From positions 124,001-188,000 of the forward strand of contig NZ_CANMQT010000005.1 in the NCBI RefSeq assembly GCF_947500065.1: DNA of 64,000 nucleotides. The letters run 5' to 3'. Position 1 is the first letter of the stretch, and the number at the start of each line of letters is the position of its first letter. Shown in pieces: positions 54,300 to 63,263 of the stretch. The DNA is from an uncultured Aquimarina sp. GTDB taxonomy: Bacteria; Bacteroidota; Bacteroidia; Flavobacteriales; Flavobacteriaceae. The position numbers and the translations under genes are program-made. Under the pieces are notes generated by a model that saw only the letters and a program-made list of their open reading frames with translations, ran no database searches and was not told the origin of the DNA.

Positions 54300-57143
54300 A
54301 TGGTTTTGAACCCCATCGTTGTCATTACCACCTGCTTATTATTTATTTCGGCATCTTGGGCTGGAGTAACTAATGACTATGATTTTTTTGAAGAACACTA
54401 TCAAAAAATCAATCAGAATATAAAACAAGGTTTTTATGAAAGTAATCTACAATTAATTAAACAACTCGAAAAACAAACACTTTTTCAAGAACTTGATTGC
54501 TATCATCAAGGGAAAATCTGGCATAAGATCGGAGTATCTTATTATAAACTGAACCGAGAATCCGAAGCTATTGCTTGTTATAAGGACAAAGTATTGCTTC
54601 TTTGGGAAAATTGTCCCAAAGTACCCCCTTCTGAAAAAGCAAATACGATTTATAATATTGGTGTATCTTATCAATATCTCAATGATATAAAACCAGCTAA
54701 AATTTATCTAGACAAAGCTTTATACATTTTTGAGAATGATTCTTTATATCCTACCCATAAATTAGCTCAAAAGTATCATGGTATCGGTAAATTTTATAAA
54801 ACTCTTAATGACCCATTCCGTGCTGAATTATACTTCTTAAACGCTATAAATCTATACCGGAAACAAAAGAATTCTAAAGAAAAAGAATTTAAAGTTCTTA
54901 ATGATTTAATTGGAATAAGTATGGAATTTAAAGATTATACAAAAGCCAAGAAATATATTAATGATGCTTTATTAATTCATCGCGATTTTCCTGAAGTAAT
55001 TCCACAACGTAATTTGGCAATGGTATATCTAAATGCGGGAACCACTTATTTAGGACTTAAAAAATATTCAACTGCACAACAGATGGCTCAAGAGTCATTG
55101 AATTTATTAAACAAAGTCAATGAATCATTCTACTATTCTATTGCTTTGGAATTGCTTGCGATCATTAATGTAGATCAAGAGAATTTTGAGGTAGCAGAAA
55201 AATATATGAATCAAGTGATCCATATACGTAAACAATTAGATAGAAACCAAAAACAACAGGATGCTATAGCAAGAGGATACGAGAATCTGTGTGATATTTT
55301 TATCAGAAAAAAGGATATTTCTAATGCAAATCAGTCTTTAAACAAAGCATTCGATATTCTTTTACCAAAAGGTAGTTTTGATGTCAACCACCTACCGATT
55401 ATACGAAAGTCAAAAATATTCGATGACAGACATTTAATACGATTAATAGAATTAAAAGTAAAAATACTTAAGGAAAAATACCGGGATTCAAATGATATTC
55501 TATTTCTTAAAGATGCACTTAGCACACAGCATAAAATCGATTCTGTAATTAATAGAAGCCTAGTTTCTTTTCAGTTTGAACAATCTAAATTGGATTTTCT
55601 AAACCTAAAATTCGAACACTATGGCAAAGCTGTTGAAGATGCTTTGAAGTTATACGAGATTACTAACGACTCCTATTATCTGGAAGAAGCCTATTATTTT
55701 TCTTCAAAAACCAAAGCTATCATACTTCAATATGAATTGAATCAGGTAAATGCTTTTAAATTCAATGTATCCGAAGAAGTTCTAAGTCAGGAAAAAGCCC
55801 TTCGTGAGGAGATGCATGCGCAACAAGCATTACTTACTGAAGCTACACACAACCAGGATTCCTTACTTAATACCTATACTAAAGCTCAATATGCATTGGA
55901 TAGTTACCTCAAAGAAATAGAACAAAAAGAGCCTGATTATTTTAGAGAAAAATATGCATTTATTATTCCTCCTAAACTAAAAGAAGCAAGGAAAGGTTTG
56001 CCAAAAGATATGGCAGTGATAGAATATTTTATTTCTGAGGATACGATATATAGCTTTTGGCTTACTAATGATGATTTTTTTTCTATTAGTACACCTTATG
56101 ACTCTGTCATCAAAAAAGCTTTGGATGATTTTATAGGGCAATGCCATGATCCCAAATTAGAAGTGTCTCAAAAACTTTCCAATCTCATATTTGAAAGATG
56201 CATTCAAAAAGGTTTAAAAAAAATAGCTAAGAATATAAAACGTATTTGCATCATTCCTGATGGACAATTGCATAAGCTTTCTTTTGAAGCCTTGATTAAT
56301 CCAGATACGAATACTCAAAAATATTTAATTCAGGACTATAGTATCTCTTACTCCTACTCCATAGCATTATTATTTCGTGAACAGCACGGTAAACATTCAT
56401 ATAATTATATAGGTTTTGGGACTAAGTATAGTCCTAACCTTAATAAAAAACTAAAGACACGGAAACGTTTTTTCGGAAACGAAAATCTAATGCAACTCGC
56501 ATTATCACAAGAAGAGATAAAACAAGGTGGTGCTATTTTTGATGGAAAAACATTTATAGATAATGACGCTTCTCTAGAAAATTTTCTAAAGTATAGTGCT
56601 GATGCTGATATTATCCATCTTTCTTTGCACGGTCTATTAGATGCAGATGATCCAGGCAGGTCTTGTATCATTTTTGATGATCATCAGGAGAAGTTTATAC
56701 TTTCTTCTCAGGATCTATACGGAAATCGATTAAAAGCAAACCTAGTACTATTAAGTTCATGTCATTCTGCTAGTGGTAAAATATATAATGGAGAAGGCGT
56801 TCAGGGAATGAGCAAATCATTTCTGCTAGGCGGAGCACATAATATTCTATCCAGTCTATGGAATGCCTCTGAAGCCAGTTCTATGTCAATTACCACTTCA
56901 TTCTTAGAAAGCATACATGAAGGACAACCTACCGACTTGGCTTTACATAGATCCAAATTAGATTATCTTTCTAAAACAGAACCAAATAAAAGACATCCAT
57001 ACTACTGGGCTAATTTTATATTGTTGGGTGAGATCGATCAACATAAAGAGCCTACAAACCTTTCAGTTTGGATCGTACTAATAGGAGTATTAGTAGTATT
57101 CTTTTTTCTACTTCGCTATTCTAAATCAATTCATAAAGAATAA
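54300..57143 (+). CDS. Exported TPR-CHAT protease, membrane-anchored
   Basis: 947 aa. A signal peptide or N-terminal anchor (residues 1-20, LNPIVVITTCLLFISASWAG) is followed by tetratricopeptide-type helical repeats at about 60-330 (KIGVSYYKLNRESEAIACY; YNIGVSYQYLNDIKPAKIY; YLNAGTTYLGLKKYSTAQQ). A coiled middle section comes next, then a CHAT domain at about 640-915 with catalytic His777 (SLHGLL) and Cys821 (LLSSCHSASG). One membrane helix near the end (about 920-940) has a short basic tail. The CHAT domain is a caspase/separase relative; here it is predicted to lie outside the cytoplasm. Context with a sigma factor, a membrane TPR protein and a subtilase suggests a role in proteolytic signalling (inference). 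Confidence 0.9.
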   Translation: MVLNPIVVITTCLLFISASWAGVTNDYDFFEEHYQKINQNIKQGFYESNLQLIKQLEKQTLFQELDCYHQGKIWHKIGVSYYKLNRESEAIACYKDKVLLLWENCPKVPPSEKANTIYNIGVSYQYLNDIKPAKIYLDKALYIFENDSLYPTHKLAQKYHGIGKFYKTLNDPFRAELYFLNAINLYRKQKNSKEKEFKVLNDLIGISMEFKDYTKAKKYINDALLIHRDFPEVIPQRNLAMVYLNAGTTYLGLKKYSTAQQMAQESLNLLNKVNESFYYSIALELLAIINVDQENFEVAEKYMNQVIHIRKQLDRNQKQQDAIARGYENLCDIFIRKKDISNANQSLNKAFDILLPKGSFDVNHLPIIRKSKIFDDRHLIRLIELKVKILKEKYRDSNDILFLKDALSTQHKIDSVINRSLVSFQFEQSKLDFLNLKFEHYGKAVEDALKLYEITNDSYYLEEAYYFSSKTKAIILQYELNQVNAFKFNVSEEVLSQEKALREEMHAQQALLTEATHNQDSLLNTYTKAQYALDSYLKEIEQKEPDYFREKYAFIIPPKLKEARKGLPKDMAVIEYFISEDTIYSFWLTNDDFFSISTPYDSVIKKALDDFIGQCHDPKLEVSQKLSNLIFERCIQKGLKKIAKNIKRICIIPDGQLHKLSFEALINPDTNTQKYLIQDYSISYSYSIALLFREQHGKHSYNYIGFGTKYSPNLNKKLKTRKRFFGNENLMQLALSQEEIKQGGAIFDGKTFIDNDASLENFLKYSADADIIHLSLHGLLDADDPGRSCIIFDDHQEKFILSSQDLYGNRLKANLVLLSSCHSASGKIYNGEGVQGMSKSFLLGGAHNILSSLWNASEASSMSITTSFLESIHEGQPTDLALHRSKLDYLSKTEPNKRHPYYWANFILLGEIDQHKEPTNLSVWIVLIGVLVVFFFLLRYSKSIHKE

Positions 57144-57311
57144 AATTACTCAGACATACATAAATTTCCCATTATATTTCCCTAGTGCTTATCCCCTTTT
57201 AATTTTTATCTAAAAAAAGTTAAAAAAGCTTGTCACACTTTTTCCTTTTCCTTCTTATACAGGTAATAATACTAACAAAGTAAAAGTACTAACTCATAAG
57301 AATTTATAACA

Positions 57312-58166
57312 GTGACTAAACAACAAATAACAAATGTATTACTTCTATGTTTCTTTGCTAATATTGCAATAGCTCAAGAAGATCTTAAATTATGGACAGG
57401 TTATAGCGCGCGAACCAAACTTACCAAAAAATGGAGATTAACTGCAGGCCAGTTATTATTGTTCAGTCAGGAACCTTTTGAATTATCCTCGATGCAAAAT
57501 AGTGCGAATGTTACGTATAGAATGAACAAGAGGATAAGTTTTGGCACAGGATACCTTAGATCGTCAGATCCTTCAGATCCGGATCAAGAAGCAAGAAACC
57601 GAATCACCGGTCGTTTCAGATTAAATACAAGATTAGGCAAGATACGTTTTGCAAATAATCTCAGAGCAGAATGGCATTTTCCTGAACGAAGCAAATTTGA
57701 ATATCGTATTCGTTATGGACTTCGAATTCACGCAGGTAACTGGGGATTATTACCACTTAAAACCACTCCTTTTATAACCAATGAAGTCCATTATTACCTT
57801 TCTGGAAGACCACTACAATATCGAGATGAATTAGGAGATAAAGTAGTTAAACAATCTCCTGATGGTCTGCACGCTCATAGAGTCACATTAGGAGTCCGTT
57901 TTAAACCTTTTAGGAGAGCAAATGCCAGCATAAGTTATATGAGGCAAACGGAGTTTAATATCGGTAGTAAGTATCGTGAAATAAATGTAGTAGATCCAAG
58001 AAACGGAAGAGTTCGTAGAGAGTTCAACAATTTTTCTGTCTTGATGTTCAGGTTTTCATATCAACTGGATTTAAGACAAAAATCATCTCGATCAAGATCT
58101 ATTGGAAGTAACGCTTCTAAAAATACCTTGCCCTTAATACAGGTCACAGATGCTAAAACCTATTAA
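57312..58166 (+). CDS. DUF2490 family outer-membrane or periplasmic protein
   Basis: 284 aa, starting at a GTG; no in-frame ATG lies near the start, and the signal peptide (NVLLLCFFANIAIAQ) directly follows. The rest is an antiparallel beta pattern with alternating aromatic and charged residues, for example LWTGYSARTKLTKKWRLTAG, ISFGTGYLRSSDPSDPDQ and VTLGVRFKPFRRANASISY. This fits DUF2490, a predicted small beta-barrel of Bacteroidota. The C-terminus is rich in Ser and Arg. It lies 68 bp before the DUF1611-like gene. Confidence 0.85.
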   Translation: MTKQQITNVLLLCFFANIAIAQEDLKLWTGYSARTKLTKKWRLTAGQLLLFSQEPFELSSMQNSANVTYRMNKRISFGTGYLRSSDPSDPDQEARNRITGRFRLNTRLGKIRFANNLRAEWHFPERSKFEYRIRYGLRIHAGNWGLLPLKTTPFITNEVHYYLSGRPLQYRDELGDKVVKQSPDGLHAHRVTLGVRFKPFRRANASISYMRQTEFNIGSKYREINVVDPRNGRVRREFNNFSVLMFRFSYQLDLRQKSSRSRSIGSNASKNTLPLIQVTDAKTY

Positions 58167-58234
58167 GCTGATCATGTAGTATAAACAATATCAAACTAGA
58201 ATCAATATTTAATTTTTAACCAATATCTCATATT

Positions 58235-59278
58235 ATGAAAACCATTAAGAAATCTAATATCTGTAAAAATGTAGTCAATTATAAAATTGATCAAACAATG
58301 ATCCAAAGCCATCAACCCGCAGCCGGAGATGTAGCCATATTCGAGGTAATACATATTGGTTCTTTAAATGCCATTCAGGATTTCGAAGGCAGAAACAGCT
58401 ATATATTCCCTGGAGATAAAATAATGTTGGCATTTGGTAATCGTTATGCCAGTAATCAATTTGAAGGATATGTACCAGAAAAATACCAGCAAGAGTATGA
58501 TTTAATTGGTAAAGGTGGAGTAGCCGGTACAGTTGTATCTATGTTTTACAAACTAGAACTAAAAGGTCCTACTAAACTAAAATTAGTTGGATACGTAACT
58601 GAAAAACAAGGTGATGTTATTAATACCATGTATTATCATAGAAGACCCGTAAAATTCAATTCGAAAAAAATAAGAAACTTCAAAACCATTTTATCAATAG
58701 GTTCTAGTATGGATAGTGGTAAAACTACCACAGCCGCTTACTTATGCAGAGGCTTAAAAACATCTGGATATCAAGTAGCTTATATTAAACTTACGGGGAC
58801 TGTTTTTAATAAAGACAGAATGCTGGCATATGATTGTGGAGCTGATGTAGTTAGCGATTTTTCTGAATTTGGATTTCCTTCTACCTACCTATGCACTACA
58901 GATACCATTATGGATTTATATGAAGGATTATTATCTGAAGTCGCAGCTGCCCAACCAGATTATGTCGTTATAGAAGTTGCAGATGGATTATACCAGCAAG
59001 AAACTCGAGCACTCTTAAACCATTCATTATTCACAGAGACTATTGATCACGTTATTTTATCTTGTTGTGATAGCCTTGCCGTAAACAGTGGTGTACAATT
59101 ACTATCTCCAATTTTTGGTGATCGTCTGTTTGCATTAGCTGGTTTGTTTACAGGCAGTCCACTTCTAGTAGCCGAAGTCGAAAGTCAATCTTCAGTTCCA
59201 ATACTTACATTGGACAAATTGCTAAAATCAGACCTTTTAATTGATCTACTTTCACAAAATGTGAATGTTGCAGTATAA
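58235..59278 (+). CDS. P-loop protein of the DUF1611 type
   Basis: 347 aa, no signal peptide, cytoplasmic. N-terminal domain at about 20-140 has a small beta-rich fold (HQPAAGDVAIFEVIHIGS; YIFPGDKIMLAFGNRYA). The C-terminal part has a P-loop (SIGSSMDSGKTTTAAYL), then VAYIKLTGTV, an Asp-rich stretch (AYDCGADVVSDFSEFG) and VVIEVADGLYQQETR at the Walker B position. That arrangement fits DUF1611, whose known members have been tied to amino-acid metabolism with a partner epimerase. No such partner is in this window, so the substrate is open. It is flanked by exported and membrane proteins of a likely common transcript. Confidence 0.75.
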   Translation: MKTIKKSNICKNVVNYKIDQTMIQSHQPAAGDVAIFEVIHIGSLNAIQDFEGRNSYIFPGDKIMLAFGNRYASNQFEGYVPEKYQQEYDLIGKGGVAGTVVSMFYKLELKGPTKLKLVGYVTEKQGDVINTMYYHRRPVKFNSKKIRNFKTILSIGSSMDSGKTTTAAYLCRGLKTSGYQVAYIKLTGTVFNKDRMLAYDCGADVVSDFSEFGFPSTYLCTTDTIMDLYEGLLSEVAAAQPDYVVIEVADGLYQQETRALLNHSLFTETIDHVILSCCDSLAVNSGVQLLSPIFGDRLFALAGLFTGSPLLVAEVESQSSVPILTLDKLLKSDLLIDLLSQNVNVAV

Positions 59279-59319
59279 AACAAACTCTTGGATACAATGT
59301 CCATTAAAAAACTATCATT

Positions 59320-59778
59320 ATGCAATATTCACAGAATCAAGCCATATTGACAAGCGTATTGGTTATTCTATTGGTCTTATCTCCTGTAATAGAAAACTGG
59401 GCGAGTAAACCAAAAGATAACTTTCCATTATCCTACTATCCTATGTTTTCTAAGAAAAGACAAGTCACCTATGGTATGTACTATTTTGTTGGATATGATA
59501 CCGCTCAAAACAGATACAAGATTTCATACAAACTTGCAGGTACCGGGGGTTTTAATCAAGTACGTAGGCAAATAAAAAAAGCTGCACGATCGGACAAGGC
59601 CGAAGCATATACTCAAGAAGTAGCTAAACGAATCGCCAACAAGAAAGAATATCCTTATTCTGAATTAGTCCGAATAGAATTGGTCAAAGGGTATTATCAT
59701 TTAGAGAATTATTTTCTAAAACAAGATACACTTCCTGTTCATGAAAGAAAAGTAGCCTTTCATAAAATTAAAAAATGA
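59320..59778 (+). CDS. Small membrane-anchored protein next to HTTM
   Basis: 152 aa. One N-terminal membrane helix (about 8-27, AILTSVLVILLVLSPVIENW) followed by a short motif NFPLSYYPMFSKKR and a basic, soluble, outward-facing part. I do not recognise a family. It overlaps the HTTM gene by 4 bp (ATGA), so the two products are made together and probably act together. Small proteins with this PMF-type motif occur beside HTTM genes in other bacteria, which supports a partnership (from memory of families, not tested). Confidence 0.75.
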   Translation: MQYSQNQAILTSVLVILLVLSPVIENWASKPKDNFPLSYYPMFSKKRQVTYGMYYFVGYDTAQNRYKISYKLAGTGGFNQVRRQIKKAARSDKAEAYTQEVAKRIANKKEYPYSELVRIELVKGYYHLENYFLKQDTLPVHERKVAFHKIKK

Positions 59779-61133
59779 TGAATACTTATTTAAAAATGAT
59801 ACGAGATCACTGGTTTATGAAAGTGACTCCGCAGAGATTAGCCTTACTTCGTATTGCTACAGGTTTATTTAGCTTATGGTATTTGCTTTCGCGTTTTAGC
59901 ATGCTCCAAAAGATGGTTAAAAATGTAGATGCTTATGACCCAATAGGACTACTGAGTTGGATGAATCAACCGTTACCTTCGACTGTATTTTGGTGGATAA
60001 CTATTGGCGTTATTTTCTTAAATATAGCCTACATCATCGGTTGGAAGTTTAAATTTACCGGTCCTGCATTTGCGATCATCATATTATTGTACTTCACCTA
60101 CCGTAATAGTTGGTCTATGGTCTATCATAACCGTAATGCTCTTATTTTGCATATGGTCATACTGGGATTAGTAGCCTCTGCTGATGCCTGGTCATGGGAT
60201 GCTTTTAAAAAATCAAAAAAAGGTTATAAACTTCCTAAGGCGCACTGGCAATATGGTTGGCCAATACAACTAATTTGCGTAGTTACCGTAGGTTCTTACT
60301 TCTTATCCGGAATAGCTAAACTTGCCGGAGATCTGGCTTTAGAATGGGCTAATGGAAGTGCGATGCGATCTCAAGTTGCAGTAGATGCTATACGCAAAGA
60401 AGTACTAGGCTCTGAAGCTGCTCCCCTATTCGACTTTTTATTCGAGCATACCTGGCTATTTCTGGGAATGGGCATACTTACCTTTGTCCTGGAGTTGGGA
60501 GCACCACTAGCTCTTGTAAAAAGACGATGGGGCATGGCTTGGGCACTTATGACCTGGATGATGCATTGGGGTATCTTTTTTATTATGGGAATAAGTTTTA
60601 GATATCAAATGACCGGATTGATATTCTTATCATTCTTTGATGTTGAGAAATTATGGAACCCTTCGAAAAAAAAGCTAGCAGTCGCTTTTTCTACGAAAGA
60701 CCCTACTAAAACAACTTCCAGATCTATAATTCTTTTTGATGGTGTATGTAATTTATGTAATGGTTGGATACAATTTATTCTAAAAAGAGAGAAAAACCAA
60801 CATTATCATTTCGCCTCATTACAATCCGAAACTGCAGAGAGTTTATTAACTGATAGTCAAATATCTCAAGATCTTTCCTCTATTATACTTATAGAAGATG
60901 GAATTATCTATCAAAAGAGTGATGCTGTACTACGGATTTCTAGAAACCTCAAGTATCCCTGGTATTTAGGGCATTGGTGGTTGATAACCCCTAAGGTGTT
61001 CAGAGATCGTATATATGATTTTATAGCTGCTAACCGATATAATTGGTTTGGCAAGCAGGAACAATGCGGTCTCCTGAATGCCGACCAAAGAGTTCGTTTT
61101 TTGGACAGCGCTGATTCCAAAAATTATGAATAA
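59775..61133 (+). CDS. HTTM membrane protein fused to a DCC-type thiol-disulfide domain
   Basis: 452 aa. Residues 1-300 hold multiple membrane helices of the HTTM type, related to vitamin-K-dependent carboxylases (IATGLFSLWYLLSRF; HMVILGLVASADAWSWD; FMLHWG-like WMMHWGIFFIMG). The last 140 residues form a DCC1-like domain with the redox motif ILFDGVCNLCNGW, then FASLQSETAESLL and ALLAR-like VLRISRNLKYPWYLG. DCC domains resemble thioredoxin folds and use the CxxC pair. Fusion to HTTM in one chain suggests a membrane-based redox enzyme. The gene is followed by a hairpin. Confidence 0.88.
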   Translation: MMNTYLKMIRDHWFMKVTPQRLALLRIATGLFSLWYLLSRFSMLQKMVKNVDAYDPIGLLSWMNQPLPSTVFWWITIGVIFLNIAYIIGWKFKFTGPAFAIIILLYFTYRNSWSMVYHNRNALILHMVILGLVASADAWSWDAFKKSKKGYKLPKAHWQYGWPIQLICVVTVGSYFLSGIAKLAGDLALEWANGSAMRSQVAVDAIRKEVLGSEAAPLFDFLFEHTWLFLGMGILTFVLELGAPLALVKRRWGMAWALMTWMMHWGIFFIMGISFRYQMTGLIFLSFFDVEKLWNPSKKKLAVAFSTKDPTKTTSRSIILFDGVCNLCNGWIQFILKREKNQHYHFASLQSETAESLLTDSQISQDLSSIILIEDGIIYQKSDAVLRISRNLKYPWYLGHWWLITPKVFRDRIYDFIAANRYNWFGKQEQCGLLNADQRVRFLDSADSKNYE

Positions 61134-61134
61134 G

Positions 61135-61207
61135 ACTTATTACCCCTTCCTATTTATTCCTAAAGGTCTTCTCTTTCTTCAAGAGAAGGCCTAAGGATGT
61201 AATAAGT
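61135..61207. terminator. Large composite hairpin behind the HTTM-DCC gene
   Basis: An outer pair ACTTATTAC/GTAATAAGT (61135-61143 and 61199-61207) encloses an inner stem CTTCTCTT/AAGAGAAG (61168-61175 and 61181-61188) extended by CCT/AGG pairs. The HTTM-DCC stop ends at 61133, just before it. It can end transcripts from the left and may insulate the ABC gene to the right. Confidence 0.7.
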
Positions 61208-61248
61208 TTCATTTTGATAATTTATATAAATTTTACTAAAAGAACAGT

Positions 61249-62922
61249 ATGTTACTTACTAAATGGAATATCATTAATCGTTTTGCCAATAAGCATATAG
61301 TATTACTGATTATAACTTTTTTTACGGGTCTTTGCTATAATGTACTCACCATTATGATCCCAATCAGTATTGGTAAGTTTTATGAACTAAGTTTTGGTTT
61401 TTCTTCTCATAGATTAGCTGCTTTTAAGTTTATTCCATTTATGAACGCTCCTGATTTTTCATCTTTTCTTATATTTTTCTTCTCATTAGTGCTACTGCGA
61501 TTACTTTTTGAATACCTAAACCGCTATGGTATCTCACTCATAGGAGAAGGTTTTAGCAAGCAATTAAGAGAACAACTTTTTCAAAATCAGTTACAAGTTG
61601 CTATGGAAGTGTATGATAATAAAGGTATTGGAAAGTACTTACTGCGCTATAGTGGAGATCTTAAAAGTATCCAAAACTATATGAAAAATGGATTGATACG
61701 GTTTTTACAAGACGTGTTCTTGCTAAGTATTGTAATTCTTGTTATAGGATCTTTTGATGCTTATTTAGCATTGATAATTACGACGTGTATTTTTATTTCT
61801 TCTACAGTACTCTGGATAATTAATAAAGCTTTGTATAAAGTCTCTTTGGACAGAAGAAATAGTCGTTCTGGAATGCTAAGCTTTGTTAATACCCGTTTAC
61901 GCGGAATCTTAACATTAAAAGCATTTAACAAATATCAACCAGAAGAAAAACGATATCTAAAACGATCAAAGATTCTTTATGACATAGGAAAACGTTATGC
62001 AAGAGTTGTTTCGCTATTGCAAGCTATTATTCCTGCTATTACATATGGCATGCTTGGAATCATTATGCTATATGTATTCATTTCATCAAAAAATCCAGAT
62101 ACGTCGTTGGGAGGATCTTCTTTACTGGTATTAATATTATTAATCATATCCATATTACCTGTATTAAGACGAAGCCTAAGAGTAAGTATTGTATGGAAAT
62201 TAGGAAATATATCCTTCTCCAAACTCATTGCCATTTTTAGCTTACCAAAAGAAAATCAATTACCATTTGAGAATGTAATCTTTGATCAGGAAAAAATTAT
62301 CTTTAGAGATGTTAACTTTAGCTACCCCAATACTTCTACACCAGTACTTAAAGATTTTGATCTAACCATTATTCCAAAAAGCACTATACTCCTACAAGGC
62401 AAGTCCGGAACAGGAAAATCCACTTTCATCAGATTATTATTAAAACTTAGGTCTCCGTGTAAAGGTAGTATTGCATTTGGAGACCTCTTTAGCAGTGGAC
62501 TAACCGAAAAAGCAATTAGAAAGAATATTGCCATTGTATCCAAAGACTATCCCTTATATGGTAGAGATGTCTATGAAGCTATTGTATACAACCGAAAAGA
62601 AGGAACAAAAGAAAAAGCTAAACTCTTATTGGAACACCTGCAATTATATGAAGAAAGACAAAATCAATTACAGCTAGAAAGTAAAATCGGTGACTTAGGA
62701 TGCAATTTAACCTCAGGACAACAAAAAATACTGATGTATTGCAGAGCATTATTAACTAAAAAACCTATTTTGATTCTGGAGGAACCCATAAAAGAACTTA
62801 ACACAAAAACTCAGCAATTAATACTTCAATTTTTAAAAAGCATGAAAGATCAGAAAACCATTATTCTTTTGGACGATCATCTTGTGGAGGGTTTTGATAT
62901 TGACGCAGTTCACTATTTGTAA
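61249..62922 (+). CDS. Type I ABC exporter, fused membrane and ATPase domains, with degenerate motifs
   Basis: 557 aa. Membrane domain at about residues 1-310, with six helices. ATPase domain at about 340-557: Walker A LQGKSGTGKST is intact. The Q-loop position reads IVSKDYPLYG, with Lys for Gln. The signature reads LTSGQQKI rather than LSGGQ. Walker B is PILILEEP, with Glu where Asp is usual. The H-loop region reads ILLDDH with His shifted by one. Several weak motifs suggest lowered ATP turnover or a partner subunit. No partner is present in the window. It is expressed apart from the HTTM gene, behind a hairpin. Substrate unknown. Confidence 0.85.
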   Translation: MLLTKWNIINRFANKHIVLLIITFFTGLCYNVLTIMIPISIGKFYELSFGFSSHRLAAFKFIPFMNAPDFSSFLIFFFSLVLLRLLFEYLNRYGISLIGEGFSKQLREQLFQNQLQVAMEVYDNKGIGKYLLRYSGDLKSIQNYMKNGLIRFLQDVFLLSIVILVIGSFDAYLALIITTCIFISSTVLWIINKALYKVSLDRRNSRSGMLSFVNTRLRGILTLKAFNKYQPEEKRYLKRSKILYDIGKRYARVVSLLQAIIPAITYGMLGIIMLYVFISSKNPDTSLGGSSLLVLILLIISILPVLRRSLRVSIVWKLGNISFSKLIAIFSLPKENQLPFENVIFDQEKIIFRDVNFSYPNTSTPVLKDFDLTIIPKSTILLQGKSGTGKSTFIRLLLKLRSPCKGSIAFGDLFSSGLTEKAIRKNIAIVSKDYPLYGRDVYEAIVYNRKEGTKEKAKLLLEHLQLYEERQNQLQLESKIGDLGCNLTSGQQKILMYCRALLTKKPILILEEPIKELNTKTQQLILQFLKSMKDQKTIILLDDHLVEGFDIDAVHYL

Positions 62923-63263
62923 GCTACAAAAATAGCCTGCCTGCCTATAGAGGATATCGAGATGCAATACAAAACGAAAAGTCGATAGATAATCGAGAAG
63001 AGATCTCAATAATTACTTTAATAAAACTTTTTATCTCTATCTTCTTATCGAGTGTTTTTTTCTATAGGTAAGATATATTGCCTAATTTGCTAAAAAAGGA
63101 ACTCTCGATTCCGCATATCTACCTCAGGCAAGCTCAGATTGACCAACAAAACCTAAAAAAAAGTTTAGGACAAAACCCAAAGTTTATTAAAATCTTCAAA
63201 TTTATAGTGGTATTGTCGTAACTTATTATCATTAAATGGATTTGTGATTAATATTCTTGAGTC
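62923..63263. other. Gap between the ABC exporter and the methyltransferase gene
   Basis: 341 bp without an ORF worth naming. It holds the possible terminator at 62982-63061. At 63119-63133 lies CTACCTCAGGCAAGC, a faint echo of the CTCAGG core of the spacer repeats in the permease array. I see no other structure. Confidence 0.5.
62982..63061 (+). terminator. Possible terminator of the ABC exporter
   Basis: An imperfect inverted repeat (CGATAGATAATCGAGAAGAG against ATCTCTATCTTCTTATCG) is followed by a T-run at 63054-63061. The stem contains mismatches and a long loop, so the call is weak. Confidence 0.4.

Noticed and set aside
51081..57143. A type III-E CRISPR (Craspase) locus because of the TPR-CHAT gene and a sigma factor
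   Set aside because: No gRAMP-like effector, no repeat-spacer array and no Csx30-like gene are present, and this TPR-CHAT protein has a signal peptide and a membrane anchor.
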